From the NCBI GenBank assembly GCA_032622095.1, contig CP136063.1, positions 116,024,723 through 116,088,722 of the forward strand: a stretch of DNA of 64,000 nucleotides, written 5' to 3'. Origin of the DNA: Siphonodentalium dalli (Eukaryota > Mollusca > Scaphopoda > Gadilida > Siphonodentaliidae). Positions within the stretch are counted from its first letter, which is position 1. Each line of letters begins with the position of its first letter. The translations under genes were made by a program, and so were the position numbers. The notes under the pieces are model-generated. The model saw nothing but the letters and a program-made list of their open reading frames with translations, did not search any database and was not told the DNA's origin. Positions 1-11,168 of the stretch are shown here, one piece after another.

Positions 1-952
1 TGGATTTTACTCTTTGCATCACTAAATACTTTCACACACCCTACAGACCACAACCCTGATCCGATCATCTCCAAACTTCATATTCATCATTGGGGTGGCC
101 CCTATTTGGGCACGAATTACTTTGGGGTAATTCGGCCAAAAAACATGGCCGCTGGTGGCCATCTTGGATTTCAAAATTGAATCCATTGGCGCGGGCTCAG
201 GCTGTACTGTTTGTCTTATCATCATAAAATTTGTCATGAATGTTGACATTTACATGTAGATGGGAACGAGTCATTTTAGGATCAATCGGCCAAAAAACAT
301 GGCCGCTGGCGGCCATCTTGCATTTTACTCTTTGCATCACTAAATCCTTTGACACATCCTACAGACCACATCCCTCATCCGATCATTACCAAACTTCATA
401 TGGATCATCGGGGTGACCTCTAGATGAGAACGAGTCATTTTGGGGTCATTTGGCCAAAAAACATGGCTGCCGGCAGCCATATCAGATTTTACTCTTTGCA
501 TCACTAAATACTTTGACACACCCTACATAGTCATACCACATCCCTACATAGTCATACCACATCCCTGATATGATCATCACCAAACTTCATATGGATCATC
601 GGGGTGACCTCTTGATGGGAACGAGTCATTTTGGGGTCATTTAGCAAAAATATATGGTAACCAATAGCCATTTTGGATTTTACTCTTTGTATGACTAAAT
701 ATTTCTACAAAATCCATTAGCATGGGTTATAGACCAATCTGTTTGTTTGATCTGCATGAAATTTGTCGTGGATGTTGACATTGACATGTAGATGGGAACG
801 AGTCATTTTGGGGGTATTGGTCTCTCTTCACATTTATATTTTGTCTTACTTAGACATTTCAATTAGCTCCTTTCCTAATTCCTCGACCCATTTACTGTCA
901 ACCATTAAATTATTCCCCTACCTATGTTGAGCTACAGTGTCATTGACATATT
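1..952 (+). repeat. Helentron/pearl-like satellite element (3' part)
   Basis: Several copies of the roughly 160 bp monomer recognisable by 'aacatggccgc', 'ttactctttgcat' and 'gatgggaacgagtcatttt'. The array is cut by the window start. It ends with the typical 3' terminus: a GTTGAGCTACAGTGTCATTGAC motif region, whose GTGTC-ATT-GACA part can form a small hairpin. It is non-coding; short open frames across it are by-products of the repeats. Confidence 0.75.
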
Positions 953-1329
953 CGTGAATAGCTGTATATGTACATGTACAATTTGTTCAAATGACATGTC
1001 CAAAGCGTTGGAGAAGCAAGCCATATACATACATACATGTATCGGTATACAAAGTTTACACACATTGTTGAAATGTACAAGTTGTTAAATTGACTTGTCA
1101 AAAGCGTTGGATAAGCAAGTCAGGCTTGACCTACTTAAGTGTTGGAGAACAAGCCATACATATATAATTATATATTAGTCTTATACAAGTAACCTATAAA
1201 GCTACTGGCAAAAAGCATATGAAAAGCATGGGAGGCCGTAGTCTAGTCATCACGACTATAAGAGTTTGATGCTCCTTTAAGAAAATGAAAAGCAATATGG
1301 AAAATAATATCGTCACAATATAATCATTA
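953..1329. other. Non-coding spacer
   Basis: AT-rich sequence upstream of the first recognised exon. It holds two loosely repeated segments with 'aagcgttgga(g/t)aagcaag' (about 1004 and 1103). No exon, RNA gene or clear mobile element is seen. Confidence 0.5.
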
Positions 1330-2470
1330 GTCGAGTTTTTATCCAAAACTCGACTTATAGTTTGATGAGGGACGGTGGGCGGGCGGGCGGCGGACGGGCG
1401 GCGTGTTTTCCTTATAACTCTACCGTTTATTGACGGATTATTGTGAGTACATATCCATGCACGTAAGCTGCAGACAAAAAAATCGGGTTCGTCCGCACAT
1501 TTATTACAGAGTTATGGCCCTTAATTAGTCATTTTTCACGAATTTTCAGCTCGTTAGCGCGATAACTTCAACAAACGTTATCCGATTTGATTGAAATTTG
1601 GTATATAGGTGTCTCCCAAGAATATCTCGGACGAGTTCGAAAACCGGCCTGGTCCGATAAAATTTGATTGAGTTATTGCCCTTAATTAGTCATTTTTCAC
1701 GAATTTTCAGCTCGTTAGCGCGATAACTTCAACAAACGTTATCCGATTTGATTGAAATTTGGTATATAGGTGTCTCCCAAGAATATCTCGGATGAGTTCG
1801 AAAACCGGCGTGGTCCGATAAAATTTGATAGAGTTATGGTCCTTATTAAGTAGTCATTTTGTACGAATTTTGAGCTCGTTAGCGCGATAACTTCAACAAA
1901 CGTTATCCGATTTGATTGAAATTTGGTATATAGGTGTCTCCCAAGAATATCTCGGTCGAGTTCGAAAACCGGCCCGGTCCGATAAAATTTGATAGAGTTA
2001 TGGTCCTTAAGTAGTCATTTTGTACGAATTTTGAGTTCGTTAGCGCGATAACTTCAACAAACGTCATCCGATTCAACTAAAATTTGGTATATAGGTGTCT
2101 TCCAATAATATCCTGGACGAGTTCGAAAACCAGCCTGGCCCAATAAAATTTGATAGAGTTATGGCCCTTAATTAGTCATTTTTCGTGAATTTTTAGCTCG
2201 TTATCGCGATAACTTCAACAAACGTCCTCCGATTTGTTTAAAATTTGGAATAGACATACTTGCCAAGAATATTTCGGACGAGTTCGAAAACCAGCCTGGC
2301 CCGATAAAATTTGATAGAGTTATGGCCCTTAATTAGTCATTTTTCGATTTTACCTATTAATTAGTCTACCGATACTGATGCACACCAATTAGCGGTAACC
2401 ACCGGCGGTAGCCACCGGCGGTAAGCCACCGAAAACGAGACACAGCATCTCTGATGCCACCTCTTGTTTT
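1330..2470 (+). repeat. TA-flanked, hairpin-headed tandem array (about 161 bp x 5)
   Basis: TA (1328-1329) precedes a perfect hairpin, GTCGAGTTTT...AAAACTCGAC, followed by a GC-rich CGGGCGGGCGG stretch. The body consists of tandem monomers in which 'cgataacttcaacaaacg' recurs at about 1560, 1721, 1885, 2046 and 2207, spacings of 161-164 bp. The element ends CCACCTCTTGTTTT, followed by TA (2471-2472). The same plan occurs at 31509-32414 and 55189-56072. Late monomers are more divergent than the first three. Confidence 0.75.
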
Positions 2471-2568
2471 TAAGTTGAAAAACTTCCAACATTTTCAAAC
2501 AGAATAGGGGAATGTATGCATTATTACCACTCACATATATAAACAAACTGGAACCAGGGATCAGCAGA

Positions 2569-3154
2569 CTAATAATGATTAAGATAATAGAGCAAGGCTC
2601 CTCGGATTCCCCAGTAATACTTTTGTGTTTCCTTCCGGTTAAAGTGAACACCATCGCTGAGAAAATGTCTGACCGCTCGCTTTAGCCTAGTCTGATTCCA
2701 TAAGAGACACCCAGCTCGGTCCTCCAAGTAGACCTGGAGCATATTGTTTGTGAGAGCTATTCTACCATTCAGAGCCTCCAAAGTCAATAATCCAGGGGAT
2801 TTAAATCTTGCAGAAAGCTCAGTTCGCTTGAATAATTCGTTCACAAAAACTGCTGACACACCAAATTGCTCCTGCTGCTCTGACACATAAGCCTCGATAT
2901 CGCTTGAAACAACTTCTGCCCCTTTAAAGCATAAATCATTGGCCCCAACTTGTAGAACCACCAAGTCTGGTCGGAACCGCTGCAGAGTTTTTCGTACCGT
3001 GGATCTGCCCGGAGTTTATTAAACGTGGCCCAGAACGACCCAACTCTCTGGCAAAATTATGCCATTTAGGAAATTTCCTGCACCTCGTACCCCCATACAG
3101 ATGCGCCCCAAAACATGTTACAAACGAATGACCTAAAACGAGAAGGCGAACCAT
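2569..3154 (-). pseudogene. SGNH/GDSL-hydrolase-like domain, frameshifted
   Basis: Two reverse-strand reading frames abut: 3154 to about 3010 begins MVRLLVLGHSFVTCFGAHLYG, and a second frame from about 3010 to 2569 reads RPDLVVLQVGANDLCF and later DGVHFNRKETQKYYWGIRGA. GHSF is a block I (GDSx) site with the nucleophile Ser, GAND is block III, and DGVHF is the catalytic Asp/His block V. The order and the short length (about 190 residues) fit SGNH hydrolase-like domains that are common in the repeat fraction of invertebrate genomes, often next to retroelement remains. The two halves are joined only through a one-base frameshift near 3010-3018, so this copy is probably dead. It lies antisense to the host gene, immediately beyond the 1330-2470 array. 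Whether it was ever a host gene or part of a mobile element cannot be decided here. Confidence 0.7.
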
Positions 3155-4103
3155 CGCGTGACTGGCAGAAAAAATTATATTCTACGAGCAAAATAAACAG
3201 ACTTATTATCCGAATTCGGAGCCCACAAAAAGGCTGTGACCTTGTTCTGTTCATATTAAGCCGCTTCCGAAATATAGGTCCTTTATCAGACTGGCCAAGG
3301 GCCTTCAATTAATGATTGCTTTGATGAAGGATAAGTTTATGTGTGTCGTAAGTATCATGACCTAACAAGAATTGAGAAGAAAATCACAAACCCAGTACTG
3401 TTGTGAATTATTTGTGATTACGGAAATTAACATTCATGTATCATTGTGCGCACTTTATGTTAGCAAAAGCGCTTGCATGTGTTAATGACATAGGATCTTG
3501 CATCGGTTCTATTTTAGTTATATAAACACTGGTGCACGTGTTTAATTTCGGATCAGTGTAGAGTGACTCTGAGGGATAAATCTGTCGTTGTGTCAACACT
3601 GTTTTCTCCGCTGTATCTATATATAAAGAGTAGGTTCAGTTCGCAATTTTTTTCCCCGACCTCTAGACCGACTTCAACCAAATTTGGTGTGGTGACTTGT
3701 ACCCTGGTGGATGTTAAAACTGCACAAGTTTTTAGTAAAGTTTAGCCAGGGTCAGGCGGACAGATGCGAGACCATTAGCGTGATAACTTTAAAAAAATCA
3801 ACTGATTTAATTGATATTTGGTATATTGGTTTGCTGCAACAATATCTAGCTAAAGCTCAAATTTGTCCAATCTTATAAACAAGGATTATGGGCCTTTTTG
3901 TCTATTTTTAGTGATTTTGATTGTTCGCGACCGTTAGTGCAATAACTCAAACAAACTTTGACTGAATTCAGTGATACTCGATATATGAGTCTAGATGGGA
4001 GCATTATAATTTGATAAGCCATGAATAATTCAGAGACAAACCAGTCAAACTTGGAATTAAATTCTGCACTGTGTGATTAACAATAATTATATTATTTTTG
4101 TAG
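3155..4103. other. Intron 5' of exon a, with a degraded array
   Basis: No exon is seen before the acceptor at 4103. The segment at about 3640-3990 holds decayed copies of the monomer found in 1330-2470 ('accattagcgtgataactt', 'gatatttggtatattgg'). The rest shows nothing recognisable. Confidence 0.5.
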
Positions 4104-4696
4104 AGATGCTTTATAAAACCAAAGAAGCTATGCAACAACTAGACAAGGATCTTACTAAAACTTGCATGGATGATATTTGTTTTGACATGCTTAAGGAAGA
4201 TAGCTCTCTACCGGATATCAAGGAATATGAACCTTTTATTGATATACTATGGATTCCACCTCAAGTTTATACCCTGGCATCTGATCTTAGAAGACTTAAT
4301 AACAGTTTAATATTCCGGACTATATGGGAAGAATCTGGAAATGAAGAAAAGAAGAAACACAAACGAGGACTTCAGGCTTGCAACATTTGTGATATCTGGG
4401 AAACATCAAAAACCGAACTTGATAAAGTCTGTGATTCAATTATATCAGGGTCAATCCAATTTGATCGATTTCAAAGGCTACTACGGGCATTCAGTGGTGA
4501 TGATGGGGCAGAACGTCATGAGTTGCTAACAATATTAGGCAAGGGTAAAGATGATCTGATTAATGAACGCATGAATCAGTTCAGGAGCTATGAAAGAATA
4601 AAACAAAGCTTTGAAGCTGCTGATATTATATATGAACTGAAGGAGAGTTTTGCACTGAAGGGTTCATTCAAATCTGTGGAAACAATTCTACAAATG
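4104..4696 (+). CDS. RNF213-like E3 ligase/ATPase, internal exon a
   Basis: First exon of the gene seen in this window. RNF213 is a giant cytosolic AAA+ ATPase and E3 ubiquitin ligase linked in vertebrates to lipid-droplet biology and defence against intracellular microbes. The exon gives about 197 residues of charged, helical sequence without a signal peptide or membrane segment, as expected for the stalk before the AAA core. The acceptor is a T-rich tract ending TTTTTGTAG and the donor is ATG|GTAAGT. The exon opens with two bases of a split codon and ends in phase 0. The helical stretch around RSYERIKQSFEAADIIYELK, followed by a loop and SVETILQM, recalls the same region of vertebrate RNF213. 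The family call rests mainly on the later exons that splice in frame to this one. The upstream exon lies before the window. Confidence 0.85.
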
Positions 4697-4780
4697 GTAA
4701 GTTGTTGTACAGCTCTCATCCGTGTGTCTGTAATCTGATTGGCGACTACAGTACGTTAATATCAACATGATATAAAGTTT

Positions 4781-4841
4781 AACCCCAAATGTCCGTGGGT
4801 AGCACTGTCCGTGGGTGTGCTACCCACGGACATTTGGGGTT
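4781..4841. repeat. Short perfect hairpin
   Basis: AACCCCAAATGTCCGTGGGT plus AGCAC is answered by its reverse complement ending at 4841, giving a 25 bp stem with an 11 bp loop that repeats TGTCCGTGGG. The left end is preceded by TT, making a TTAA at the border, but the right border reads TTGA. It is probably a miniature foldback element in intron 1. Confidence 0.7.
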
Positions 4842-5224
4842 GAACAGCATAAAAACCATTGTGGGAACATGGATTAAAACATACCTGCACCACAACTTAC
4901 ATAATCAATATATTTCATATTGACACTCGCCCATTCATTTTCAGCTCATCTCGACACAGTCAAGATTGAGCTATTGCCATGGTTTTGCATCAGGGCGTGC
5001 TTCTTTGATAGCAGATGCTCCCCTTTTTAGCTCCAGAAATCCAGCATGTTCCACCTCTTATCAATTATAAATGTTCCACTTGTAAGACAAAAAGTAATTG
5101 AGATTTTTACAAGAAATACTTTAAAAATGACTATTTTAGTGTTTGTGACTAATTTATAATTTTGACAGTGACAAAATGGTAGCAAATAATAGGGAAATGA
5201 CCCATATATCACTCAACATTCTCC
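4842..5224. other. Intronic sequence without recognised features
   Basis: AT-rich intron 1 sequence. A fragment at 4935-5030 ('cagctcatctcgacacagtcaag...gagctattgccatgg') looks like the 5' head of the satellite-bearing elements. Nothing else is seen. Confidence 0.45.
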
Positions 5225-5231
5225 ATATATC

Positions 5232-5981
5232 CAGAGTTTCCGCTAGGGGTAGGGGAATGGGGCCTGTTTGTAGATAGGGGAAAACAGAACACCTGCCTCG
5301 AAAATTTTGAAAAGTGCAACACCAGAAATGCATTGTCCAGCACACCCAGAATAAATAGGTTGTGCCGACTTAATGGCGATATAATCTGATTTCGAAAGCG
5401 GAATTTGAAACGCTCGTTAACCGGTGGTCAGTTAATATCACGACCATGTAGCCGGTGCGTTTCATCACCGTCTTATCGAGGAAAGTTCCGCGCTCATATA
5501 CGATGCTTTCCATGACCATCACTCCATCAGTTAATATATTTGTATTCCCAGCTGTTGATCTGGGTTGATAGTATGAGATAAAGGGCATACATATGGCATT
5601 TCGCACTTTAATAATTATACACATCTTGGGGAATACAGTCGGAACTTAATACTTTGAAATGAATGAGGTTGGTAGCACCGGAGACGTAATTTTCGGCGTT
5701 ACAACGGGGTTGTTATTGTCGTAATCGGTAATGTTATCTGGTTTCTGGCATGATGATGGGGTCTTATTATTGTTGTAATTGAAACAGATGCGACGGGAGT
5801 TAATATTACGACATTCGGGAGTCTTCTGGACAATTATACCTACAGTCGGCATACTGGCCAGTCCTATGATTATTTTTGGTCTCAGAGGGGAATGCGTCAG
5901 GGGAAAACTTGTCTAGGGGAAAACTTAGCTAGGGGAATGGGGCCGTCAAAAGGACCCCCTGCCGGTATAGCGGAATCCCTG
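5232..5981. mobile_element. Non-autonomous DNA transposon, 7 bp target duplication (family 1, copy A)
   Basis: The ends are CAGAGTTTCCGCTAGGGG on the left and, read inward from the right, CAGGGATTCCGCTATACC. They are flanked by identical ATATATC at 5225-5231 and 5982-5988. A run of 'aggggaa' motifs lies inside each end ('ctaggggaatggggcc' near the right). It is 750 bp long with no credible transposase; small reverse-strand open frames inside carry no recognisable domain. It shares its terminal and subterminal sequence with 41869-42873. Confidence 0.8.
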
Positions 5982-5988
5982 ATATATC

Positions 5989-7046
5989 CCACCTAATAAG
6001 CACTCAAATTCATATGTGCACAACAATATTCACATCAATACATGTCTTGTTATGAATATATATCAATTAGTATGTATAATTGCCACAAATTATACTGGCA
6101 ATATTAATTCATATTTCAGAATTACTGCCGATGTTATTTCTGTTGGGGAGCATAAATAATCAAAGACAGCTTGTCTCCATTCTATTGAAGTCCATTCTCA
6201 GAGGAAATAATATTGTTGATAAAAGAATATGGTGTATAATGTCTTCCAATGGAAGGGCTCTCTGTCTGTTGGCATCGGAGTTCGCCCACAACCCATGCGC
6301 CTATCATTTGTCCAGCACGTGAAGGACTTTAACACTCCTATATAGTGCAAAGTTCATGCGAGAAAATACACATATGAAAGGTGTGCATGCATTGCAGGAA
6401 GTTTTTTTGTTGAAAAATGATGACACAAATGAGGCTATACAATGGAGGTCAATATCGATATAAACAAATTGCCAAACTCCAAATCAGACCCAAGATAGAA
6501 TGCAGTTTTGTCTTGTTAGTGTAGCTGAATAGGTCGTTGTCATTGAATAGGTCATATATAGTATCGTGCACAAAGGCACACTGGATCTTTCCAAAAAAGA
6601 CACCAAAGATCTATCAAATGTGCAAAAATTCACCCATCATCTCATAATCTTTAGATTTTAGATTAGTTATCTGTCCATTGGTCTGTCTGCTATTTATTAT
6701 TATTATTATATGTATTTGTTTTTGATCGGAATGGAATGGAATTTGAAATACTCGCTTTGAGTTTGACTGACAACACATGCAGTTCCGTAATCCTTGAATC
6801 GAATTTGAGATATACTGGTGACATTTTGTAGATTTGGGAAATCCTGAATTGCTGTCTGTTTGAACGTTAAGGACATCTTATATGTCCTTTTGCACTAAAC
6901 CATGTGAAAATGGCCAATTCAGCATTAGTTTATATGGCTTAGAATGATCGACTCTGAATTACTTTATGTTTCCATGGTACATCAATCTATTTTGATCACA
7001 AGACTAAAGCGAGCATGTGCTATATGCAGTGTTGGTGCTGTCGGTG
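5989..7046. other. Intronic sequence without recognised features
   Basis: Intron 1 sequence, AT-rich, with a short ATT microsatellite near 6694-6712. An 80-codon open stretch at 6080-6322 has a mixed composition ('ELLPMLFLLGSINNQRQLVS') but no flanking splice sites that fit the RNF213-like frame and no family I recognise. Confidence 0.4.
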
Positions 7047-7739
7047 ACCAAATCGGCCACCTGCATCCATCTTGGATTTTACTCTTTGCATGACTAAATC
7101 CTTTGGCATACCATACAGACCACATAACTTAGAAATTTCAACTTTCCACATTCCTAATTGACTGTAAGACATGAAATTATCCCTCTCTAAGTTGAGCTAC
7201 AGTGTCATTGACACTTTCATTATCTGCTTGTTTTATAAATGGGATGTATTATGTTTTTTGCAAGTCAAGTGTGAGCTATTACCATGGGTTAGCGTCTATT
7301 GTCTGTCATTTAACAATTTCCATTAGCACACCCTACAGGCCACATCCCTCATCTGATTGTCACCAAACTTTGTATGGATCGTTGTTGTGACCTTCCAAAT
7401 TTTGTAATCTAAGATATCAAATTTGAATTCTGACTAAATGTTTTGAAAATATTACAGATGTGTTTGGGATCACCTCTAGATGAGAGCTATTAAATTTGAA
7501 TGATTTTCGATGAAAAACATTGCCGCCAGCCAGCCATCTTGGATTTTACTGTTTGCTTGAATAAATCCTTTGGCACATCCCTATATTCTTTATTTCCCAT
7601 CCAATAATGATCCGAAACTACATAACCTCTAATATTGCTAAAGTATTTAAACATTCTGCATTCATTATCACTTCATTGACTGTAATCTATGACTTTATCC
7701 CCTCTCTAGTTAAGCTACAGTGTCATTGACAATTTCATT
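7047..7739 (+). repeat. Two abutting degraded Helentron/pearl-like satellite elements
   Basis: The first relic runs from 'tcggccacctgcatccat' to the 3' terminus at about 7221. A second begins with a decayed 5' head at about 7255 ('aagtcaagtgtgagctattaccatgg') and ends at the 3' terminus at about 7739 (TAAGCTACAGTGTCATTGAC). Monomers are strongly diverged compared with the arrays after 41 kb. Confidence 0.65.
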
Positions 7740-7962
7740 GTTCTTTCCAGCTGTCAGTCTACTGAGATAAATTGAATTAAATTTGTTGTGTAGTTTCACC
7801 ACCATCTTTTTTTGATTTTCTTGGTTTCCTGTTGATAACTGCAGTTAGGATTGGTTGATCACCATCAAAATTTGTATGTGGGTGAATTGGCTCAAAATAC
7901 GAGCTGTGCTTGAATCGGATATTTGTCCAATGTTACTCACCAGACGTATTGGCCCTTTTTTA

Positions 7963-8345
7963 TTAGCTCACCTGAGACGAAGTCTCCGGTGGAGCTATAG
8001 TCATCACTCCTCGTCCGTCGTCCGTCTGTCCGTCGCACCGTCTGTCTGTCCGTCTGTCCGTCCGTCAAGAATGATCTTCTCCTCCCGAACTGTAAGACCG
8101 AATGGGTTCATATTTGGTGTGGATGTTCCCTAGGTGAATCACATTCAGATTTGTTCAAATGAAGTCACCCGGTCAAATAGTTGCGAAGCTAGGACCATAA
8201 CTCTTTCCCACCATAGTAATTCTTACAGCGACTTATTCTTGAATTTCATTGGACCGAATGGGTTCATATTTGGTACAAAGGGTCCTTGGGGGACCGTGGT
8301 TCAGATTTGTTCAAATGAAGTCACTGTGTCGAATGTGGGCGGAGC
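7963..8345 (+). repeat. Hairpin-headed repeat, 'TTAGCTCACCTGAG' family
   Basis: It opens with TTAGCTCACCTGAGACGAAG, whose inner part pairs with CTCCGGTGGAGCTA, then CCGT/CTGT-rich sequence (about 8005-8065), then two monomers containing 'aatgggttcatatttggt' and 'agatttgttcaaatgaagtca'. Related monomers occur at 9420-9660 and 13420-13760. This type of head is frequent in molluscan genomes. Confidence 0.65.
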
Positions 8346-8527
8346 CAGTGACATAACTAAAAAAAAACAACCCCAAAAGAAACAAATATTCAGATTGAAC
8401 TCCTTGCTCAATTTAACACACAAAATTTGTTTTAATTTTTTTTTATAACATGTTATAAAATTTGAAAAACTCACATAATTATGAAACTTCAGTCTTTAAT
8501 GAAATCACAGAAACTTTCCATCACCCA

Positions 8528-8545
8528 CCCCCCCCCCCCCCCCCC
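8528..8545. repeat. Poly-C tract
   Basis: An uninterrupted run of about 17-18 C. Similar runs occur at about 27898-27911, 28622-28631 and 29926-29945 (C) and at 11628-11642, 11675-11686, 12625-12638, 13078-13088, 32950-32961 and 35217-35228 (G). Such tracts are prone to length error in assembly. Confidence 0.8.
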
Positions 8546-8805
8546 ACCCTCACATGACCCAGGCCCCCACCCTGCCAACAGCCCCTTCACCCATATCATA
8601 TCACAACTTACCTATCTCCAGAAGCAGTTATTATATCTGCCAATATTATATCTACCAGAGGACTCAGCTTCAGAGAGACAGTCAGGTCATTAATTGAGAT
8701 CAGATTGACAGATATTAGATTAGAATGTTATTGGACAGGTTTGTGTAAACACTGCACTAGCAATGGTGCTTGTTGTTATTATCAAATTAAAACAAATTAT
8801 TTTCT

Positions 8806-9264
8806 CAAGCCTGAATTTAGTGTGTCTGACATTTGCAGAATGAGGTCCCCAGAGGGTGAATTAGTGTTGCTACCCTGTACAACAGGCTAGAATCACCAAA
8901 TACACCTCCAGGGACCTCATTCTGCTTAGGCCTCATCTTCTGGGAAGTATATATCTTGAGTGTCAAATAGAAGTTTTGTTTTAGTTACTTTTTGACTTTT
9001 TCTATTCTGTTCAGTTTCTATGTCCCCTAATTTGCAAAAGATAAAATGCATAATTGAGGTGCTCAATGGGTGTGCATCACCGGGTGTGCATCACCAACTT
9101 CAACAGTAGAACTTCAATCTGTTTCTAGGTTTCCCATGGCAGTTGAGGCCTAATCAGACTGAGTGTGAATTCGGTGATGCTAGCCTGCCTTGCGGAATAG
9201 TGTCATTAAATTCACCTTTTGGGGACCTCATTCTGCAAATGTCAGACACTAAATTCAGGCTTGG
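8806..9264. mobile_element. Palindromic MITE, CAAGCCTG ends
   Basis: The left end CAAGCCTGAATTTAGTGTGT is matched inversely by the right end ...ACACTAAATTCAGGCTTG at 9264. The inverted repeat runs about 55 bp through 'tttgcagaatgaggtcccc'. The left part is itself a hairpin (8836-8925). It belongs to the same family as the 254 bp copy at 46098-46351, but no clean 8 bp duplication is seen here. It carries about 250 bp of unrelated central sequence. Confidence 0.75.
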
Positions 9265-9419
9265 CTGTTTCATATTATTTTCTTAACCACCACTTATCCA
9301 GGTGAAGAAAAATTGGGGGGTATATTGGATTGAATTTGTCTTCTGTCTGTCAGGCAGTCCTTCTATCCATCTATCTGTTGGGATGTCTATCCATCTGTCT
9401 TTCAACAATTGTTTTCTTC

Positions 9420-10080
9420 TCCATATTAAAGACTGAATGTGTTTATATATTTTGGTGTGCATGTTCCCTAGGTGACTCACAATCAGATTTGTTCAAATAA
9501 GTTCATCAGATCAAATAGGTGCAAAGCCAGGACCATAACTGTTTCCCTCCATAGTAATTCTTAAAACAATTTCTTCTCAAGAACCATTGGGCCTATATAG
9601 CTTATATTTGGTATGGAGGGGTCTTGGGTGACCGGGGTTCAGATTTGTTCAAATGGGGTCATTTTTATGTTTACCCATACCATAGTATGGTAAACATAGT
9701 GTCGTTGCCCGGATTGACCACTCGTCGTTGGTCCGTCTGTCTGTCCGTCTGTCTGTCCGTCTGTCTGTAGACACTTTACGAGTAATGCGATAACTCTAAC
9801 ATTTTCTATCCGATCGGAACCAAATTTTGTATATGGGTTTCTCAGCCCAAAATACGGATCGAGTTCGAATTTGGGTTTGAACCGAGTTTTTGTTACAGAG
9901 TTATGGCCCTTTTTTCGACTTAGAATTGACGCATTCTGCCATAACTCGAACATTTTTCATCTGATTGGAAACAAATTTGGTCTGTTAGTTTCACAGCCCA
10001 AAATACAGATCGAGTTCGAATATGGGTTTGATCCGATTTATTTTAAAGGAGTTATGACCCTTTTTCGAAGAAAAAAATTG
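9420..10080 (+). repeat. Two hairpin/CCGT-type repeat elements in series
   Basis: 9420-9660 holds monomers of the 7963-8345 family ('aggaccataact', 'cagatttgttcaaat'). At 9664 a new unit starts with the hairpin TATGTTTACC...GGTAAACATA, then a GTCCGTCTGTCTGT microsatellite (9730-9770), then two monomers of about 165 bp with 'aacattttt/ctatc', 'atcgagttcgaattt' and 'gagttatggccc'. The 3' end runs into A-rich sequence near 10080. Confidence 0.65.
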
Positions 10081-10250
10081 GAAGAAAAAAATCAATTTAA
10101 AAAAAAAAATTACTTTTAACTTTTATAATAATAATAAAAAAAATGTCATTTGTTTTCATTTAGATATTGATGATTATGATAAAAGTTGATAAAAAGATTT
10201 CCAATGTGGACCTTTAATTTTTTTAAATAATTAAAAAGTTTTTAAGTTAA

Positions 10251-10642
10251 CCCTTTACCCAACAGAAGGGCCCTGTGCCAATGCATTCTCTTATATATGC
10301 GAGTCGACCATAGGTCGCCTCGCATATATAAGAGAATGCATTGGCTTAACACATTAAAAATTATAAAATTGTTGAAGAATGTAAGAAAAAATGGTAAAAA
10401 ATGTTAAAAAAAGATTTTTTTTAGGCCAATGCATTCTCTTATATATGCGAGGCGACCTATGGTCGACTCGCATATATAAGAGAATGCATTGGCACAGGGC
10501 ATAACTGTAACCATCACAATGTGGTCAATGAGCCGGTTCCAATGATACCCATATTTGTATGGTTCTATTGAGACAGACCGAAGATATTTTAGGCTGTTGA
10601 AGCTTTATTTGGCCGGTTTTGGCCGGTTTGTTGGGTAAAGGG
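10251..10642. mobile_element. piggyBac-type MITE with TTAA duplications and nested palindromes
   Basis: It is flanked by TTAA at 10247-10250 and 10643-10646. The ends are CCCTTTACCCAACA and its exact inverse TGTTGGGTAAAGGG. Inside, 10270-10500 is a second palindrome: each arm is itself a hairpin built of 'ccaatgcattctcttatata' and its complement around TCGACCATAGGTCGCC. It is 392 bp with no coding capacity. The CCCTTT start is shared with the piggyBac element at 47859, so that family could have mobilised it, although the inner terminal bases differ. Confidence 0.8.
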
Positions 10643-10649
10643 TTAAACA

Positions 10650-11168
10650 AATTTGAAAAACTAACACCATTATAACTCTGCCAAGGGTACCCCGAATCAC
10701 CACACCAAATTTGATTAAATCGGTCCAAAATCTTGTGTTATGTACTGGTAAATCTGTTTGGAGCAACATTAAATCCAATTCACCAATTGCCTTTGGACAA
10801 CTTAGCTATTGATAAGGCTATATTATTTTCTGATGTCTCTTATGCCAATGTGCAAATAATCTGATAAAGAAGGCTACATGTATGGTATCTAATTTAAAAT
10901 AAAGATTCAACAATAAACATCACATGATATTAACAGTAGACATCTCTGCTGCAGAGTTATATCTTCAGATGGTCTGATATCATTATAATTGTTATTGGTT
11001 TAATAGAGGTCAGTGTTCAACATAAACAATTCCTGTGATATTTTGACAGCTCTGCTATATAATTGATATTAATGGGTCAGTGGTGAGGTTGCTTATCTGT
11101 ATACTAGGACACATTATTATTGTAAACTTAAATTGGACTCTCTTAACCCAAGTATTCCATGTCCAGGT
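10650..11168. other. Intronic sequence without recognised features
   Basis: AT-rich intron 1 sequence between the TTAA MITE and the 997 bp tandem duplication. Nothing beyond short repeats is seen. Confidence 0.4.

Noticed and set aside
8806-9264. 8 bp target duplication for the CAAGCCTG MITE
   Set aside because: The flanks (TTATTTCT-like left, GCTGTTTC right) do not match, so no duplication is claimed.
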